Counted from the stretch's first letter, positions 46,593 to 60,600 are shown. The stretch is DNA of 64,000 nucleotides from Dimorphilus gyrociliatus (GCA_904063045.1 CAJFCJ010000026.1:288964-352963), one strand, 5' to 3'. The notes: generated from the sequence alone by a model not told the origin. Translations and numbers: made by a program.

Positions 46593-48540
46593 CTGGCCGA
46601 GGAGAGAAACCCTAACCCCATCTCTTGCGCCTCTCTCGATTTTGTTGTGCCCAGTATGTATTTCGAAGATACGGTCTGTAATTTTACGGGTCATATATCC
46701 CAACTTGAAGATATACCTGAACCGTTGGTCAAGGTATAGAACGAGGTCGTCGGATTGTAGGTTCAGCTTGCATATGTCTTTATACCATTTGGTCCTCTTG
46801 TGCAAGTTGTTGAATAGTTCCGTGCAATATTTTGCGTTCAGGAGCTGAAATTCTTTGGTGATAACAGCAGGGTCATAATCGCCGTCTTTTATTGCCAGTT
46901 TATTCAGTTTTATGAAATCTATGGGCGATACCGTCATCGGTTCCCCTAAATCGTCGATCGCGAGACTTATTGGATGACGGTTCATTAGATCCTCGATTGC
47001 CAAATGATGAGGCGAATGGTATCCTATTCGAGACGCTTATTTTTCTTTATTTTACTGGTGAGCATCATCCCCTTTATTAGGCCGATTATTATTTCAACGA
47101 CTCCCACTTTGTGTGTGGAGTAAGGGAAATTGAACTTTCAGTGAAGATGTCTCAGCCAAGTCGGAGATAACTGATTTTTGCCAGTTCCATCTCTCCACAA
47201 ATAATTGGAATTGGATTATCAGTGTTTGACTCAGGTAGATTCGCCATTTTTAAAACGGTCCTTTATGATTCTTTGCTATGCATAGTGTGCATCTCATTGG
47301 GACACTTTTTATTCCTGTCGTAGCATGGAAGAGGTGTAGGTATTCAGATAATTTCGTCCAGATAGCCTTAAGTGACGTGTGGTTCATTTCATGATGTACG
47401 TGGTAGATTAATTTATTAAGGATAGGATGATGGGCGTCGACTATGATCTTTATTTGTTGTGAGTCGTTCGATCTTCCTCCTCAAGCAGTGAGTAAGACTT
47501 TGATGGCCTTGTCAGTGGCATGGTGGTTTGGACGAGTTTGAACAGGTGCCCTTTCGTTGTGCCCTTTCAAGTTTCCAGATCCCTATTTCGTTGTCCGTGA
47601 CTCTATCATCTGGTGATGACCGGACGTTGGATTTGAATTTCAGGATCCAGGCCATTACGTGCCGCATTTTTGGCCATTCTCCTTTTATCTCGAAAGAAAA
47701 ATCAATAGCTATCATGCTAATTGTAATGTTGGGTGTATCTATTTCTATTAATGCTTCCCATTTCTCCTTTATTTTTCTTTTTGCTTTAGTTAGGTAATCG
47801 GCAGGGTTGTCTTCTGAATTTATAAGGCACCAATTGGTCTTTTGCTTTTGTTCTTAATATTGATTTCATGGCGTGGCGTATGTGATTTGCCAGTTTTAAA
47901 TCACCGATTTCTAAGGAGCTAAAAAGTTTCTTGCTTTTGACGAAAACTTGGGATGTCTGGGAAAATGGTACTATATGGACATGATAAAATTCGTGACTCC
48001 TATAGCTGTCGTCAATTCTGCTTGTGGGATTGATGCCCTGGGCGAGGGAAAGAGTCGAGAAGATGTCAGCAAGTAGCCTTTACCTTCGCTAACCACATAT
48101 ACAGCTGCGCCATAGGCCATGTCCGATGCATCGGCATAAATATGGATTGCATCAGGAGATGAAATCTGTCTTGTAATTAAATAAGAACCAGATATATCTT
48201 TTGAAATCTTATTGATGTGGGTTTCGTTTTTACATGTAGCATCCCAATTTAGGTCGTGGAATTCAGAGATAAGGATTTTGGCTTGTAGTTTTACAGGTTC
48301 AATGAATCCCACGATATCATATATTCGGGCGATGCATGAATAGAACTGACGTTTAGTGATAAGACGTTCAAAGTCTCGACTATGTATGTTGACTTTGATT
48401 TCATCTTGATCCGGAATGTACGTTTAATATCTGGGCTATTTTTAGACAAGTTTTCTAGCCATTTCATCTCTTTCCTTACATATGTCATAGTTTTTTTTAC
48501 TGTATCCCTCTTTATAGTTGGGTACAACATTTTCTGAAAG
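46593..48540 (-). mobile_element. BEL/Pao retrotransposon copy B (3' half)
   Basis: Contains Pao and RNase H (47971-48530: GFIEPVKLQAKILISEFHD, HIYADASDMAYGAAVYV), a linker segment (47512-47760: DFSFEIKGEWPKMRHVM), integrase remnants, and a long DUF5641-type C-terminus (46593-47003: KDGDYDPAVITKEFQLLNAK). RT, protease and gag are absent. The copy stops where the Tc1 fragment at about 48.6 kb begins. Confidence 0.75.
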
Positions 48541-48584
48541 TTTACCTATAAATTATACCCATCAGCATTCGTCCAAAGTGGGAA

Positions 48585-49330
48585 TTGGCAGAGTCCTCTC
48601 TGTTATATTATATAAATCCAACTACCATTATGTTTCCAACCATCAAACTTTACTGTTTTAGTTGTATATTTTGGATCATTTCTTGTACCGACTGGCCTCT
48701 TAACGTATTCCCTACGACGACGATGGAGTTCGATTTTGCTCTCATCACTGAATATCACTTTTCTCCAGCTATTTGAGCTCCATTTAAGATTTTGCTTAAT
48801 TTGCTTCCCATTTAGAGCTGGCTTCTTTTTGCAACAGTCCTTCCATTTAATTTGCACTTGCAAACAATTTTTTTTCACGCTAGATAGTAATATTTAAATT
48901 AGGAACTGCAGAATTTTCTAGAACTCCCCTAGAAGCGGTCCATTCTGGGTTTGATCTGCACGTTTTTGTAAGTTGTAGCTCCATCCTCATCGTTATTTTG
49001 CGTGGTCTACCAGACCAATGTAGGTCTTTTATCGTTCCAAATTCTTTAAATTTTTTGCACCATAGCGATCGAATTTTGTTGCAATACCTCGAATGGTCAT
49101 TTTTGGCATGCTCAAATGATGCATGCTCTAAAGATAGGCGACGTATTTTTTAATATTTCCAAAATAAATGGTATGTTCTAAATTCTTTGAAGAACAAGAG
49201 AACAATATTTGTAGGCCATTTTTTTTCAATGACACTACTCATAATTATGAGGTAGTAGTGACGGTATTATAATTACTTCATAGCAATCTAAATTCATAGT
49301 ATTGTAAAAAAGAGTAAAAAACTGATTTTG
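48585..49330 (-). mobile_element. Tc1-like transposase fragment
   Basis: The minus strand at 48603-48878 reads LKWSSNSWRKVIFSDESKIE and then PKYTTKTVKFDG, the first-Asp region of a Tc1 DDE transposase. It is cut before the second Asp. Sequence to about 49330 looks like its helix-turn-helix half with many stops. No inverted repeats found. Confidence 0.65.
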
Positions 49331-49344
49331 GACAGTTTTATGAT

Positions 49345-50830
49345 ATAATCTAGGAGTGTTGGGATCATTGGCTCTTCCAGGTCGTCGATTACAAAGTTTA
49401 TCGGGCGATCATTCATCTGTTTTTCGATGGAGAATATTGTTAGACGTATATTTTCCCAATGATGAAGCGTGTTTCTTTTTTAACTTCGATGTAGAAAACA
49501 TCATTTTAATTAGTCTTATAAGTCTTTCTAAAATTCCCATTTTGTGGGAAGAGTACGGTGAGCTTCCATATCAGATGTTTTACACTGGGTTACTCCTGAT
49601 AGCGTTTTTCTATTGTTCGTTGTAATTTTCGGAAGGTCGGGGCAGAGTCAGATCCAAATGACCCCGGCATTCCCCACCTATTCGTAAATAGTTGGAATTC
49701 TACCGTCAGGAGTCCGATAATAGAGATTTTATGGACGATATCTGCACAGCGCATGAGCGGAGGCATGTGATGACAAGAAGATATACAGTACTTTCTCGTG
49801 GTGTATAGTCCTACATATAGGTCCGGTTAGATCTACCGCACAATCTTGGAACGGACTGGTGAATCCCTCTGTTCGAGAGTTCGGTAAATTCGCCATTCGT
49901 ATGGTCGCTTTCTTATCATTGTTTGCTAGATAGATTTTGCATCTTTTGACAACTTTCTTTACGCCTATTGTAGGATATATAGGGTGTACGCATTCAGCTA
50001 GTTTCATCCAAGTTTCTTTGAGAAACGTATGACTGTATCCTTAATGGATGTGGCTTATGAGCTTTATGATGATGGGGTGACGGGTATCCACAATAGCTTT
50101 CTTTGTCTCTCTTAACTTGTCGGACCTTCCTAATGTGATATAGGTATTATCGTCCTCTTTCATCAGCAAATATGGTTTTACTAGTTTTTGTATTGGCATT
50201 TGTATTGGCACCTTGTACGATTTTGATTAAATGCCGCTGGTATGAGTCTAATTCAGCCGTCGATATGTTTGGGTGTTTTAAGAAGTTGACAGCTGATGAA
50301 GCTTCTGGACATTATACGGCGCATCTTTGGCCAGTATCCTGGAATACTGAATAAGAAATCTGCTACCACTAGATTTACGGTAACGTTGGTTTCACTCGAT
50401 TCTATCTGATTCCTTTTGAATAAAGGCCATTTCTCCCTCATTCTTTTTCTAGTTTTCGTCAAATAATCTGCAGGATTATCCGATGATTGAATATATTGTC
50501 AACATTCTTTTCTCAGTTGCTATTAATGTTTTGACTGCGGATGAGACAGTCTTTGACAGTTTCAAGTCTCCATTTTCTAGATAGCATAGAACTATCTTAC
50601 TGTCTGCGAAAACTTTGATCGGGGATTGTAGGAACACATTCTTATAGGGCTTAATAAAATTAGATGCCCGTACTGCTGCCGTCAATTCTGCCCTAGGAAT
50701 TGATGCTCTCGGCTAGAAGTGACGAGAGGACGAAGAAAGGAGATAACCCTGATGCCCATGTATTACATATACAGCAGCACCATATGCTACATCCTAAAGC
50801 GTCAGCATATATATGTGTTGTCGACGTAGT
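49345..50830 (-). mobile_element. BEL/Pao retrotransposon copy C (RNase H to integrase)
   Basis: RNase H at 50476-50685 (IKVFADSKIVLCYLENGDLK), linker at 50253-50462 (IPGYWPKMRRIM), integrase zinc and core at 49729-50007 (CAVDLTGPICRTIHH), and the end of the integrase region at about 49350-49640 (HKMGILERLIRLIKMM). Both ends are missing, and frameshifts separate the blocks. Confidence 0.7.
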
Positions 50831-50989
50831 GAAATTCTAGGCCAAGGTAGTTTTGTACTCGACAATAATTACCGCTATAACTATTATTAATAATAACGTC
50901 CTTTTCTACTTTACTGGGACCTGAATATATTTCATATGTTCGACTAGAAATTTGTTTGGTTATATAATCCAATGAAAATTTTTGAGTAG

Positions 50990-51545
50990 TATTAGAGTAT
51001 TAACCTAACACTAACCCTGTCTTTGCGTAGTTGAGTCTTACAGCTTGCAATTAGTCTATTACGCTCCTCAGATATTGTTGCTGAGTCATAATTGTCGTCT
51101 TTAAATTGGAACCTTTGATAGTTTTATAAAACAGAAAGTGTTACTGTCATCCGTTTACCTAGTAGTTCATCGATCGAAAAACTAATCGATTGATTATTCA
51201 TCTGATTCTCGATTGCAGATATCGTGAGGCATATTTCTGACCAAGTTGATAGTTGATTCTTTTAAAATCCGAAGTGGTAAGTAGTTTCTTTATAAGGCCT
51301 ATGAGTCTTTCTATTCTACTACTCCCATTATATGTGAATAATATAACATTAATTTATGGAGCGATATAATTTCGTAAACGTTGGAGCGGAATCTGATATG
51401 ATTGATTCTGGACATTCCCATTTATTCAGAAATAGTTGTATGTCAATCATCAGTGAACTTGATGATAGGGAATTTGTAGCTAATAGCTTTAGTTTTGGGA
51501 ATCTTTCCAGCGTAATACTGTCCACGACGAAAATATCCATATAAC
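50990..51545 (-). mobile_element. BEL/Pao 3' remnant D (integrase core and C-terminus)
   Basis: 51349-51540 reads LMIDIQLFLNKWECPESIIS, part of the integrase core. DUF5641-like sequence continues to about 50990. It may be the 3' part of copy E, separated by the Tc1 insertion. A degenerate TAACCTAACACTAACCC run lies at about 51001-51017. Confidence 0.6.
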
Positions 51546-52400
51546 CTTAACTAATTAGTTTGTCTTTATTTTTTTTTTCAAATTTATATTTTTTATGTTA
51601 GTTAAAGAGTTACTTTTCAATCCTGTTCCCTTTGTTGACAATAACCTGACAAACTCTCTTCCCCATTCCTTCATACAAGTGCTTTACAAAATCTCTATCA
51701 AATTTATTAATTTTTTCAACTTTCTCTTGAATCTTATCCCATAAATGATTGAGGGTTTGAGGTTTCTCTATTTCATAAATTTTTTGTTTCAAATAACTCC
51801 ACAAATTCTCTATGGGATTGAGGTCAGGAGAGTATGGAGGCCAATCAAGGACTTGGATCCTATTCTCCTCCAGCACATCTAGTGTTACACTGCCAGTGTG
51901 TGGGGGTGCATTGTCCTGCCGCCAGATGAAGTTTTCACCAAATTTTTCCCTCAATACAGGAAACATTGTTCCCAGTATGAATTCGAAGTATATTTCTCCA
52001 GTTATGTTAGAGGGAAGTCTTTGGATGAAAACTTCACCATTAGAGGATATACACCCCCACACCATCACTCCTCCTCCACCAATAGGAAGCTTATCCCTGG
52101 ATAGTCTTGGTCGATCATCTAACTGCCACATTTACATGTGATCCGGTCCACCTAGGGAGAATCTTGACTCATTTTTACTCACTTTTGATGATCTTCACCT
52201 CCTATCAGGTTGTCCCTCCCTTTTATTCTCACAAATATACTGCAATGAAGACTTAAGGATATTCAAATCCCTTTCTAATTTTTCATAGGTCATCTGGCTT
52301 TTTTTCCATCTTACCAGCTGTCTTACTTGCCTGTCGTATTTCATAATGACTAATAAGTTGAAACAATTGTCTGCTAAAACTAAATTGTTCGAAATTCGAA
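51545..52400 (-). mobile_element. Tc1-like DD34E transposon with internally deleted transposase
   Basis: The ORF at 51610-52131 keeps the catalytic core: GGGGVMVWGCIS, WRQDNAPPHT and WPPYSPDLNPIENLWSYLK, with 34 residues between the second Asp and the Glu. Upstream in the same direction lie the HTH region (KYDRQVRQLV, LERDLNILKSSLQYIC) and SKNESRFSLGGPDH, where the first catalytic Asp is replaced by Asn. The segment between them is deleted, and an in-frame stop follows GPDHM. It is the best preserved Tc1 core in the window. TIRs were not resolved. Confidence 0.75.
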
Positions 52401-54850
52401 TGTTCTATAAATTATTTAGACCAAAAATATGTTTGTATGGATATTTATAGCGCACGAACATCCACGAGAGAAACGGCGAGAATATGAAGAGAGAAGATAG
52501 CCATTATCATTATGAATAAGGTATACTACGGCACCATAGACAACGTCAGATGTATTAGCGTAGATATAAATGAGATCAGGGTGGGGTACTTGTCGAGGGA
52601 GGGTATAGATATCTGAAGTTTGTTCAATGATATTCTGTAGAATCAGTAATTTCAGTATCCCAAGATAAACCATGGAATTAGGAAATTAGTAGTTTAAGTT
52701 GGAGTTTACTAGGTTCGATAAAAACCAAGTATATTTCATTTATTGCTGGCAAAAAATAATAGAAATGACGTTTCGTAATTGAGCGGTCAGATGGCCAGGC
52801 ACCAAGACCAAGTACTTTCATGCGAAATTCAAAATGTTTAATTTGAAGTGAAGAGTGAGAGCTGATCCATGGACTGTTAGTAGTGTATTTGGGAAGAGGA
52901 AGGTCCTTCGATAAAAGTTCGTGGTGTAAGCGAAAAGCTAAGTTTTCCAATTCTTACTCATAGTCAGTCACCTACTAGAATTTAAGTCATCCATGTAAAA
53001 AGATTTCAATATAATGTACTTTTCGGTATCTGATAGTGATTTAGCTTGAAGGATTGTAGAATTTTAAGCGGTACAGGCGATAAAAGGAGAACTAGTAGCT
53101 CCAAAAATATGTCTAGTCATAACAGCAGAAAGTATATGATCTTTCCTTAGAGGATCTTTGTAAAAGAAACCAAAATAAGCTTGATGAGATATCTGTATCC
53201 TAATAAAATTCATGAACATAGACTTTATAGCGGCTAATATAAAAAATGATTGGGTACGCCATAAAGTGGGAAGTTGTAGTTGATTTGACAATAGTGATGG
53301 TCCAGGTAAAAGGATGTCGTTTAGAGAGTAGCCTTGATATCTAGCAGCTCCGTCAAATACAATTCGGATAGTTTCTTTTTCAGGACTCTTTACGCCATGA
53401 TGAAGTAGATAAAATTTTACTTCGTGAAGTGGAACAGGGCGAGCATAGCCTTTGTCAAATAGAATTTGGATACCTTGTTTATATTCATCATTATAGATTT
53501 GTTGACGACGAATCGATTGAAACTGACCCTTTGCCATAGATTTGTTATTTGTAAAACGGAAGGATCATGTTTGAATGGTAGAGGAAAGGTCCAGTAATTG
53601 TCAGACGGTAGAGAGTAACTGGCTAGGATATTAAGAGCGCGAATATCGTTAAGAGAATGATGAGGTTCAGAATCAAAATCGTCGACATCGGCAAGTTGAA
53701 TGATAGGATTCAAATGATGAACATTCGGATTTGTCTCAACGTATGAGATATAATTAGCCATATGAGTCTCTTCCGCATTTGGAGAAAAAGGAGTTCTATG
53801 TTCTATACCAACCAAGAGGATATTTTATATAAGTGAAATGATCACGTCGAAAGGTGTATAGAGGTCCATGATGAATTGTACATCTACCAATTAGTAGATC
53901 AAGTTCACCGGGAGATAGCTCTTTTTCTGAGAAGTTAGAGTCGATGTATGTGTCCATATCATCTATTAGATGATTGTTTCTTAGTAGTAGGTACACTATG
54001 GACCACATAAGCGTAGATATCATGGTATTGATCGAGATGAGGGAATATGATCTTGACTTGTTCCTTGGCAATTGATTGAAATGGGTTCTTTGTATATGAG
54101 ATGTCCATACGGCATTGTTCAGTGGATTAGGTTACAGATGGGTAGATTTAAAACATAAGGAATTTTTTGAATTCGACAAGATCGGCTACGGCATTAGGTT
54201 GAAAGAGTTTTTCTTATTAAGAAATCGGTCTAAAGTGTTTCCCTCCTGGTATTAAGGTATTACCATAGGCAAAATTTAAGATTTGTAAAAGATTGGTGAA
54301 ATTGTCCTTGTGTTTACTCAAATCATAATACTCTTGGCAATCGTCATCATCTGCTAGCCAACGTTTTAAGATTTGAAATTTTTCAATATCTTCTAATTCG
54401 GCTTCCAACAATGGGTCAATAAAGTTTATGCTAAAATTCTGGTAATTGGCACTTTTTTCATTTTTCAGACGAGTCAATCTTTTCGTTCCTTAGAATATCA
54501 ATTCTAGAATTCGGATTCGAAATGTATAGTGTTGCGTCATTTTCTCTGTTTTTAAATGTTCGAAATTTTTTGATATTAGAAGTTCCGTTATCTTGTTCTT
54601 CAATCGTTGTAATATGTTCCAAGTCTTGTCTTCGAGTGTGAATGGGAGACTTATATGATTCTTTAATCGTACCTGATTGAATGGATCCTATCATTTGTAT
54701 GAGGCGTTCCATTTGTGTCATCTCTGATTTCATAGCGTTGATCTCCGCTCTATTTTGGGCGTTAGATTCCTCAATTTTTCCAGTTTTTCATCTAATGCTG
54801 ATGAATCAACCATATTGGACTGTTGAAATGTTTCCAAATGGCCTAAACGG
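52400..54850 (-). mobile_element. BEL/Pao retrotransposon copy E (gag to RNase H, best preserved)
   Basis: Right to left: gag at 54217-54733 (QMERLIQMIGSIQSG; FIDPLLEAELEDIEKFQILK); protease/pre-RT at 53796-54071; RT at 53064-53815 (NILASYSLPSDNYWTFPLPF, RIVFDGAARYQGYSLND, GPSLLSNQLQLPTLWR); RT active site YMDD at 52986-52997; late RT at 52678-52950; and Pao/RNase H start at 52416-52673 (IYIYANTSDVVYGAVVY). It has fewer breaks than the other copies but is still frameshifted. It ends at the Tc1 element. Confidence 0.8.
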
Positions 54851-57378
54851 CTGGTGCATTTAGCAATCGTTTGACTTTGATGGTATACTTGGGGAGGGGT
54901 AGGTTCTTGGCGGCAAGTTCATGATCTAGATGGTAGGCGAGATTCTCCAAGTCCTGTTTATTATTGCTTAAGAGAATGAGGTCATCCATATAAAAGGATT
55001 TCGATATTAGTTCTTTCTTTAGCATTGTCAGTGTTGTAGCTTTGTTGATGATCGAATGTAGGCTGTACAAGCGATGAAAGGTGAGCTTGTAGCTCCAAAT
55101 ATATGGCAGGTCATGACTGCCGAAAGAATGTGGCCTGTTTTTGTAGGGTCCTCGTAGAGAAATCCAAAATAAGATTTATGAGGGGTATGAACTCGGATGT
55201 TCATACGCATCGACTTGATGTTGGCTAGTATAGAAAATAGTTGCGTGCGCCATAATGTAAGAAGTTGCAGTTGGTTAGGCAGCAGTGAAGAGCTTGGTAG
55301 AAGGATATCGTTTAAGGAACGTCCATTGAACTTTGTGGCGCCATCGAAAACAATCCTAATAGTTTCTTTCTCTGGGATCTTGACACAGTGGTGGGTAAGG
55401 TAAAACTTAACTTCATCGTGGGGTACAGGACAGGCATAGTCTTTATCGAAGAGTGTTTGTATACCTCTGATGTATTCGCCGTTCTATTTTTTGTAGGTGA
55501 ATAGATTGGAATCGTCCTCTAGCCATTGATTTGTTATTTTGTAATTTCGGTGGATTGCATATCATAGATGGATATCCTGTCATTGTCATAATCGGAGTGA
55601 TTTATAATAACAGGAAGGGTCGCTTTAGGAGATGTTGGTGGAGAGATGTATGGTGAAGTTGGTTGCATCATTAACAACGGGACTTAGAAGGACAGTTGTC
55701 ATTGGTATGGCCGCTTCGTAAACAATCAGAGCACAGGTGAAGAATATGAACTAGTCTTTTCTTATCGTCTAGGTTTGCGTTGGAATATGAAGGACAGTAG
55801 GCCAGGCATAGATGATTTTCGGGGCATAGGCATCGTGAACTTGTAATTGCATTTGTTGATAAATTTGTCGTAGTCTATTACGGGGGGAACGTAGGATCCA
55901 TTTTGGATAATATTTGTAACGTTCGTGATTGTTTTATCCAGTTCTTGTACGAGTGAATTGAAGTCAAAGGAATGGTTAAAAACGATATGTCTGACTTTCT
56001 GCTGGATGGGTATTGGTAATTTAGGGATAAATTGATTAAGTTTAGGGTGTTGCCTTTATTTTCTAGTCGATTCAAAGATATAAGAAGAATGTTGAATGGG
56101 TTGAAAGGTTGCGTTTTTATTAAGAATTCTTTCTATCGACGTTTCGTTGACTACACCACTATTCGTAGCGTATTTTGTTACAGTTAGGCCTTCTTTATGT
56201 AGACGATACTCCAGGTTTTCTAGTTCCTGCTCATTATCGCCTGGGAAAGCTCAGTATTCTTTAGTTGGCTATACGTTGATATTTTATCAATGATTTCTTA
56301 TGCAAAGTCGAAGTCTTTTTTTTAAACTTTTGTATAAGTTTTTTATATACCTATTAGGTATTTTTTGAAATTCGTCCTCCCATTGCTCTCCATAAATCAT
56401 GTTTATTATTTATATTGTGTTTTGGCATACAGTTTCCTCGGTATGCCATAAATTTTCTATCATGTTGGGCTCAGGGCGGTCGGCTGCCCAATCTTTTAGT
56501 ACTTTTATTTTTTCTTTTCTTAAAAATTCCAATGTGGAGGCTGAAGTATGGCACTTTGCCCCATTCTGCATTAATCTTTCATCTTTATGGTAAATGGGTG
56601 ATAAATACTGACTTAAAATTTCTTGATGTTTCAAACTGTATACCCATCGTACAAGGCTATTGCACTGTCTCCTTTAGACTTTATACAGCTTTCGTCTGAA
56701 AAATTACGTTGTTGATGTCTTTCTCGTCCTCCTCCATCAACTGCGTCGCTTGTTTTAAGACCCGGTTTCCCTATGGCAATATAGCCTCGATATTGATATC
56801 TTATTACAAAATCCAGATTCCTGAAGTACATTTCTTGCAGTAAGGAAAGGGTTTTCTCCCGGCAATGTTACAAGGATGCGTAATGAGCTTGCTTGCATTT
56901 CTTACATTTGAATTTTGATGGGCAATTTTCTCTCATTTGTCCATCCTGTAGACAATTCGGGCAACGATTGAGAATTGGGACAATCTTTGTCTTCCCTTAA
57001 GATCGGAATTATATATAGGTCGGACAACAGGTCAGACACAAGTGATTTTCCGTACATAAACACCTGGAATTCTTGTTAAATGATGAAATTTGTCTGTCTT
57101 TAATCTAAAGTTTTTTTGAACTCAATCCAATTGAAAGGGGATTGTCTCTTTGAGAATTTGAATGATGCGGGCTCCATTTGTGTCGTCATTCTATTCTCCA
57201 TCGCGTTGATCTCTGCTCTATTCTGAGCGTTTGATTCCGAAAATCTTTCTTTGAATCCTTTTCTTTACTCCTCCAATTTTTCATCCAGTTTCTCATCAAT
57301 TGTGCTTCCCAAATGGTTTGGAAAGTTGGTGTATCTGTCTCTTTCTTGGTATTTCAATTTTATTATACTCTAAGTTAT
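54843..57378 (-). mobile_element. BEL/Pao retrotransposon copy F (gag to RT, rearranged)
   Basis: RT at 54843-55500, with YMDD at 54981-54992 and THHCVKI...RIVFDGATKF-type sequence. Protease/gag traces at 55500-56075. A second late-RT piece at 56100-56280 (EQELENLEYRLHKEGL) shows mosaic structure. A Tc1 fragment interrupts at 56.4-56.9 kb. A gag zinc-knuckle region at about 56870-57010 (LNRCPNCLQDGQMRENCP, KCKKCKQAHYA) lies near the LTR at 57379. Confidence 0.75.
56405..56860 (-). mobile_element. Tc1-like transposase fragment
   Basis: 56410-56634 reads MQNGAKCHTSASTLEFL, then EPNMIENLWH, the second-Asp to Glu region with the Asp replaced by Asn. 56631-56831 gives the upstream FSDES motif. 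Broken by a frameshift; no inverted repeats found. Confidence 0.65.
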
Positions 57379-57601
57379 TGTTGTCGTTGAGTGAGTTACG
57401 ATCGTAGGTGACCGCTATTTACCGAATTTTACTAATATAGCACGTAGAAGGTAGATGTGGGGTTAGGGCGAAGAACGTAGAACGCATGATATTTATGTCT
57501 TAACAAGGATTTTAAAAGTTAAAACGTAACGTAGTTTAAGTTAATAATGATAGGCGTAATGTAAAATCGTTTAGGACTAGTCGCTATGACCACCGACTAC
57601 A
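57379..57601 (-). repeat. BEL/Pao LTR shared by copies F and G
   Basis: 223 bp from TGTTGTCG to CGACTACA, giving TG...CA ends on either strand. Its left side abuts the gag leader of copy F, and its right side (CTGGCCGAGG) matches the junction at 46593. It therefore serves as 5' LTR of F and 3' LTR of G. Confidence 0.65.
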
Positions 57602-60600
57602 CTGGCCGAGGAAAGGGGAACGGAAAGGAGCTCATTCGATAGGTAAGGGATTGTCTCTTGCGTCTCTCGATTTTGCTGTACCCTGTATTTCAGTGATTTG
57701 ACGAGTATTGTGTCCTAGTTTAAAGTTATATATAGATCATTGATCAAAGTATAGTATGATATCGTCTGCTTGTAGTTCTAGCTTGAACTTGTCTTTAGTC
57801 CTTTTACATAGGTCGTTAAAGAGTTCCGTGATACATTTCGAGTTTAATAGTTGACGTTCTTTTGTAATCACTACTGCCGGGTTGTATGCGCCATCTTTAA
57901 TCGGTAATTTGTTTAGTTTGATAAAGACTATGGATGGTACAGTCATTAGATCGGATCACCTAGTTCGTTGATCGAGAAACTTATGGGGCGTGGTTCATTT
58001 GGTTTTCGATTGCCGAAACAGTGAGTCTAATAGTGTCCCAGTTAAATTGTTTTTTTTTCTTTCTGAGCTAATGGTCATTCTTTTAATCAGTCCAATCAGT
58101 CGTTATGGGGTGAATAGACTGAGCTGAATTTCCAGATCAGGTACTTTACGTTCGATTGTTTTCTATAGTTCCATTTATCTATGAATAGTTGAAACCCAAC
58201 CATCAAAGTCACTGGGGACGGTGAGGTTGTAGGTATCATTTGTAAAGAACGGAAATGCAAAACAGATAATCACAAGGGTATAAAGTCATGGTCATAAAAA
58301 CCCGGACACTGTGAATTTTGATAGGCAAAACCTAATCCTTTTTTTATTTTTTCAGTGTTTATTATTAGGTTATTTTTATATGCGACCGCCCCCTTTTTCG
58401 ATACATTTACTAATTCTTTAGCCTATCCCATAATTCATTATATAAATTTGGTAACAACTCTGGATTCTTCTTGATAATCTCATAACTAACAGGATTTTTG
58501 AATTTTTTCCCACAATTTATCCTCAGACTCGAACTGTTGCCCATCATAAACCATTGTTTTTGTAAGGTGTCACATATTCTCAATTGGGCTCAGATCAGGG
58601 CTCTTTGCTGGCATATCAATTGGCTTGATATCATTATTTGCAAAGGCATCTTCCACAATAAAGCAGCTATAATTTTCTGCATTTAATTTTGTCCTTATCC
58701 TTTTTTGCCCAATCTACTATTATCTCAAAGGTAAAGTCGACAGTTATCACGTTAATCATAGTATTAGGTGTGTCATACTCAATATATATTTCTATAAATG
58801 CTTCCTATTTCTCCTGCATCTTTCTTCTCACCTTTGTCAGGTAATCGGCAGGGTTGTCCTCCAATCTAATGAAGCACCAACTGGCTTCCGATTTAGTTTT
58901 TAACTATTGATTTCACTGTATGACGTATATATTTAAATCTCCGTTTTCAAAGTAACTATGTACTACTTGACTGTCAATGAAAACTTTAATCTGAGTGTCT
59001 AGAAAGACGGTTTTATAAGACTTGATAAAATTAGCGGCTCTTATAGCTGCCATCAATTCTGCTTCAGGGATTGGTGTGGTGTCCTGGGCGATGAAAAAAG
59101 GCGAGAAGATGTCAGCACATTGTCTTTATTGCCGTTGACCGCATATACTGTTGTGCCATAAACTATGTGGGAAGCATCGACATAAATGTGGATTACATCA
59201 GGAGATGAGGTCTGTCTTGTAATTGAGTTCCTACCCCGCCGATTTCCTGACAAAGGTGAGAAGAAAGATGAAGGAAAAATGGGAATCACTGGAAATCTCT
59301 TTTATTACCTTATTAATGTAGGTTCCATTGTTGCTTGTTTTGTCCAAACTTTGGCCGTAGAACTCAGAGATGAGGACTTTGGCTTGTAGTTTTACGGGTT
59401 CAATGAATCCCATAATATCATACATTTGAGCGATATATGAGTAAAAATGACGTTTCGTGATTGGACTTTTGATATCTCGGTTATATAGATTAACTTCAAT
59501 TTCATCTTGACGCGGAATAAAGATTAGTCCTAATACATTAATAGGGTTTTCGAAATGCTTGATATTTAGGGAAAAATGCGCACTGATTCATGTACTGTTC
59601 GTAACGTATTTTGCTAGAAGTAGGTCTTTGGCTGCCAGTTCTTGGTGTAACTGGTATGCTAGGTTTTCTAATTTGTCTTCGACATCGCCGACCAAAATAA
59701 GATCATCCATGTAAAAGGACCTTGACATTATTTTCTTCTCTTGGGTAGTTAAGAAGCTTGATTTATTGTGTTATTTAGAGCACTGCATGCAAAAGATAGA
59801 ATATTACCCTCACTTTGGGGATCTTTGTAAAGGAACCCAAAGTAGGGTTGATGTGTTAGTTGCTCCATGGTGAGGCAAATGGAATTTGACTTCTTCATGT
59901 GGTACCGGGAGTACGTAAGAGTTATTGAACAAGGACTAGATGCCTTTTTTATATTCGTTGTCATCAACAGATTTGCGGTGGACGGCTAAAAATCTCTCTC
60001 TCGCCATAAAACGATTGTTTTGTAACACGTTCGCATCATGTTTGAATGGTAATGAAATGGTCAAATAGTCATAATATCAACTGCATGCGAGTCGTTAATA
60101 GAACGGGGAGAATCTATATCAAGTTCATCCATGTCTGATAATTCAATTGGCTTGGTCCACGAGATGAACATTTGGATTGTTTTTGGTGTAGACTGTGTTG
60201 ACCATATTGGTACAATTAGTAGTCTCATTATGAGGTGAGGTGGTTCGGAACCAACCAAGGGCGTTATCTAACGTAAGTGTATTGTTTTGTCAAATACAAT
60301 CGTTTTGGGGAGGTCCAAGATGCGTATGTGTACCATGCTGACGGGAACTTTGTCCAATGAGCAAGTCTACTCTGCCATTGGGAAGAGCTGGTTCAGTATA
60401 ATGTTTGTTGACGTATACTGACGGTTAGTTTGGCATGGGTGATAATGAATCCACTACATGAGCGTTGACATCTTATTTCTTTCCTAGATGAGGGAATATG
60501 ATTCTGACTTGTTTCGTTGTTATTGCTTGGAAGTCGTTATTGATATATATGTCAATGTGACTTCATTTATTCAGGCTCGTTATATTTTCAGGAATTGTCT

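Noticed and set aside
565-49790. Recurring TACTGTA/TACAGTA motif across the window
   Set aside because: About twenty copies were noticed, close to what the base composition predicts, and with no consistent position relative to genes.
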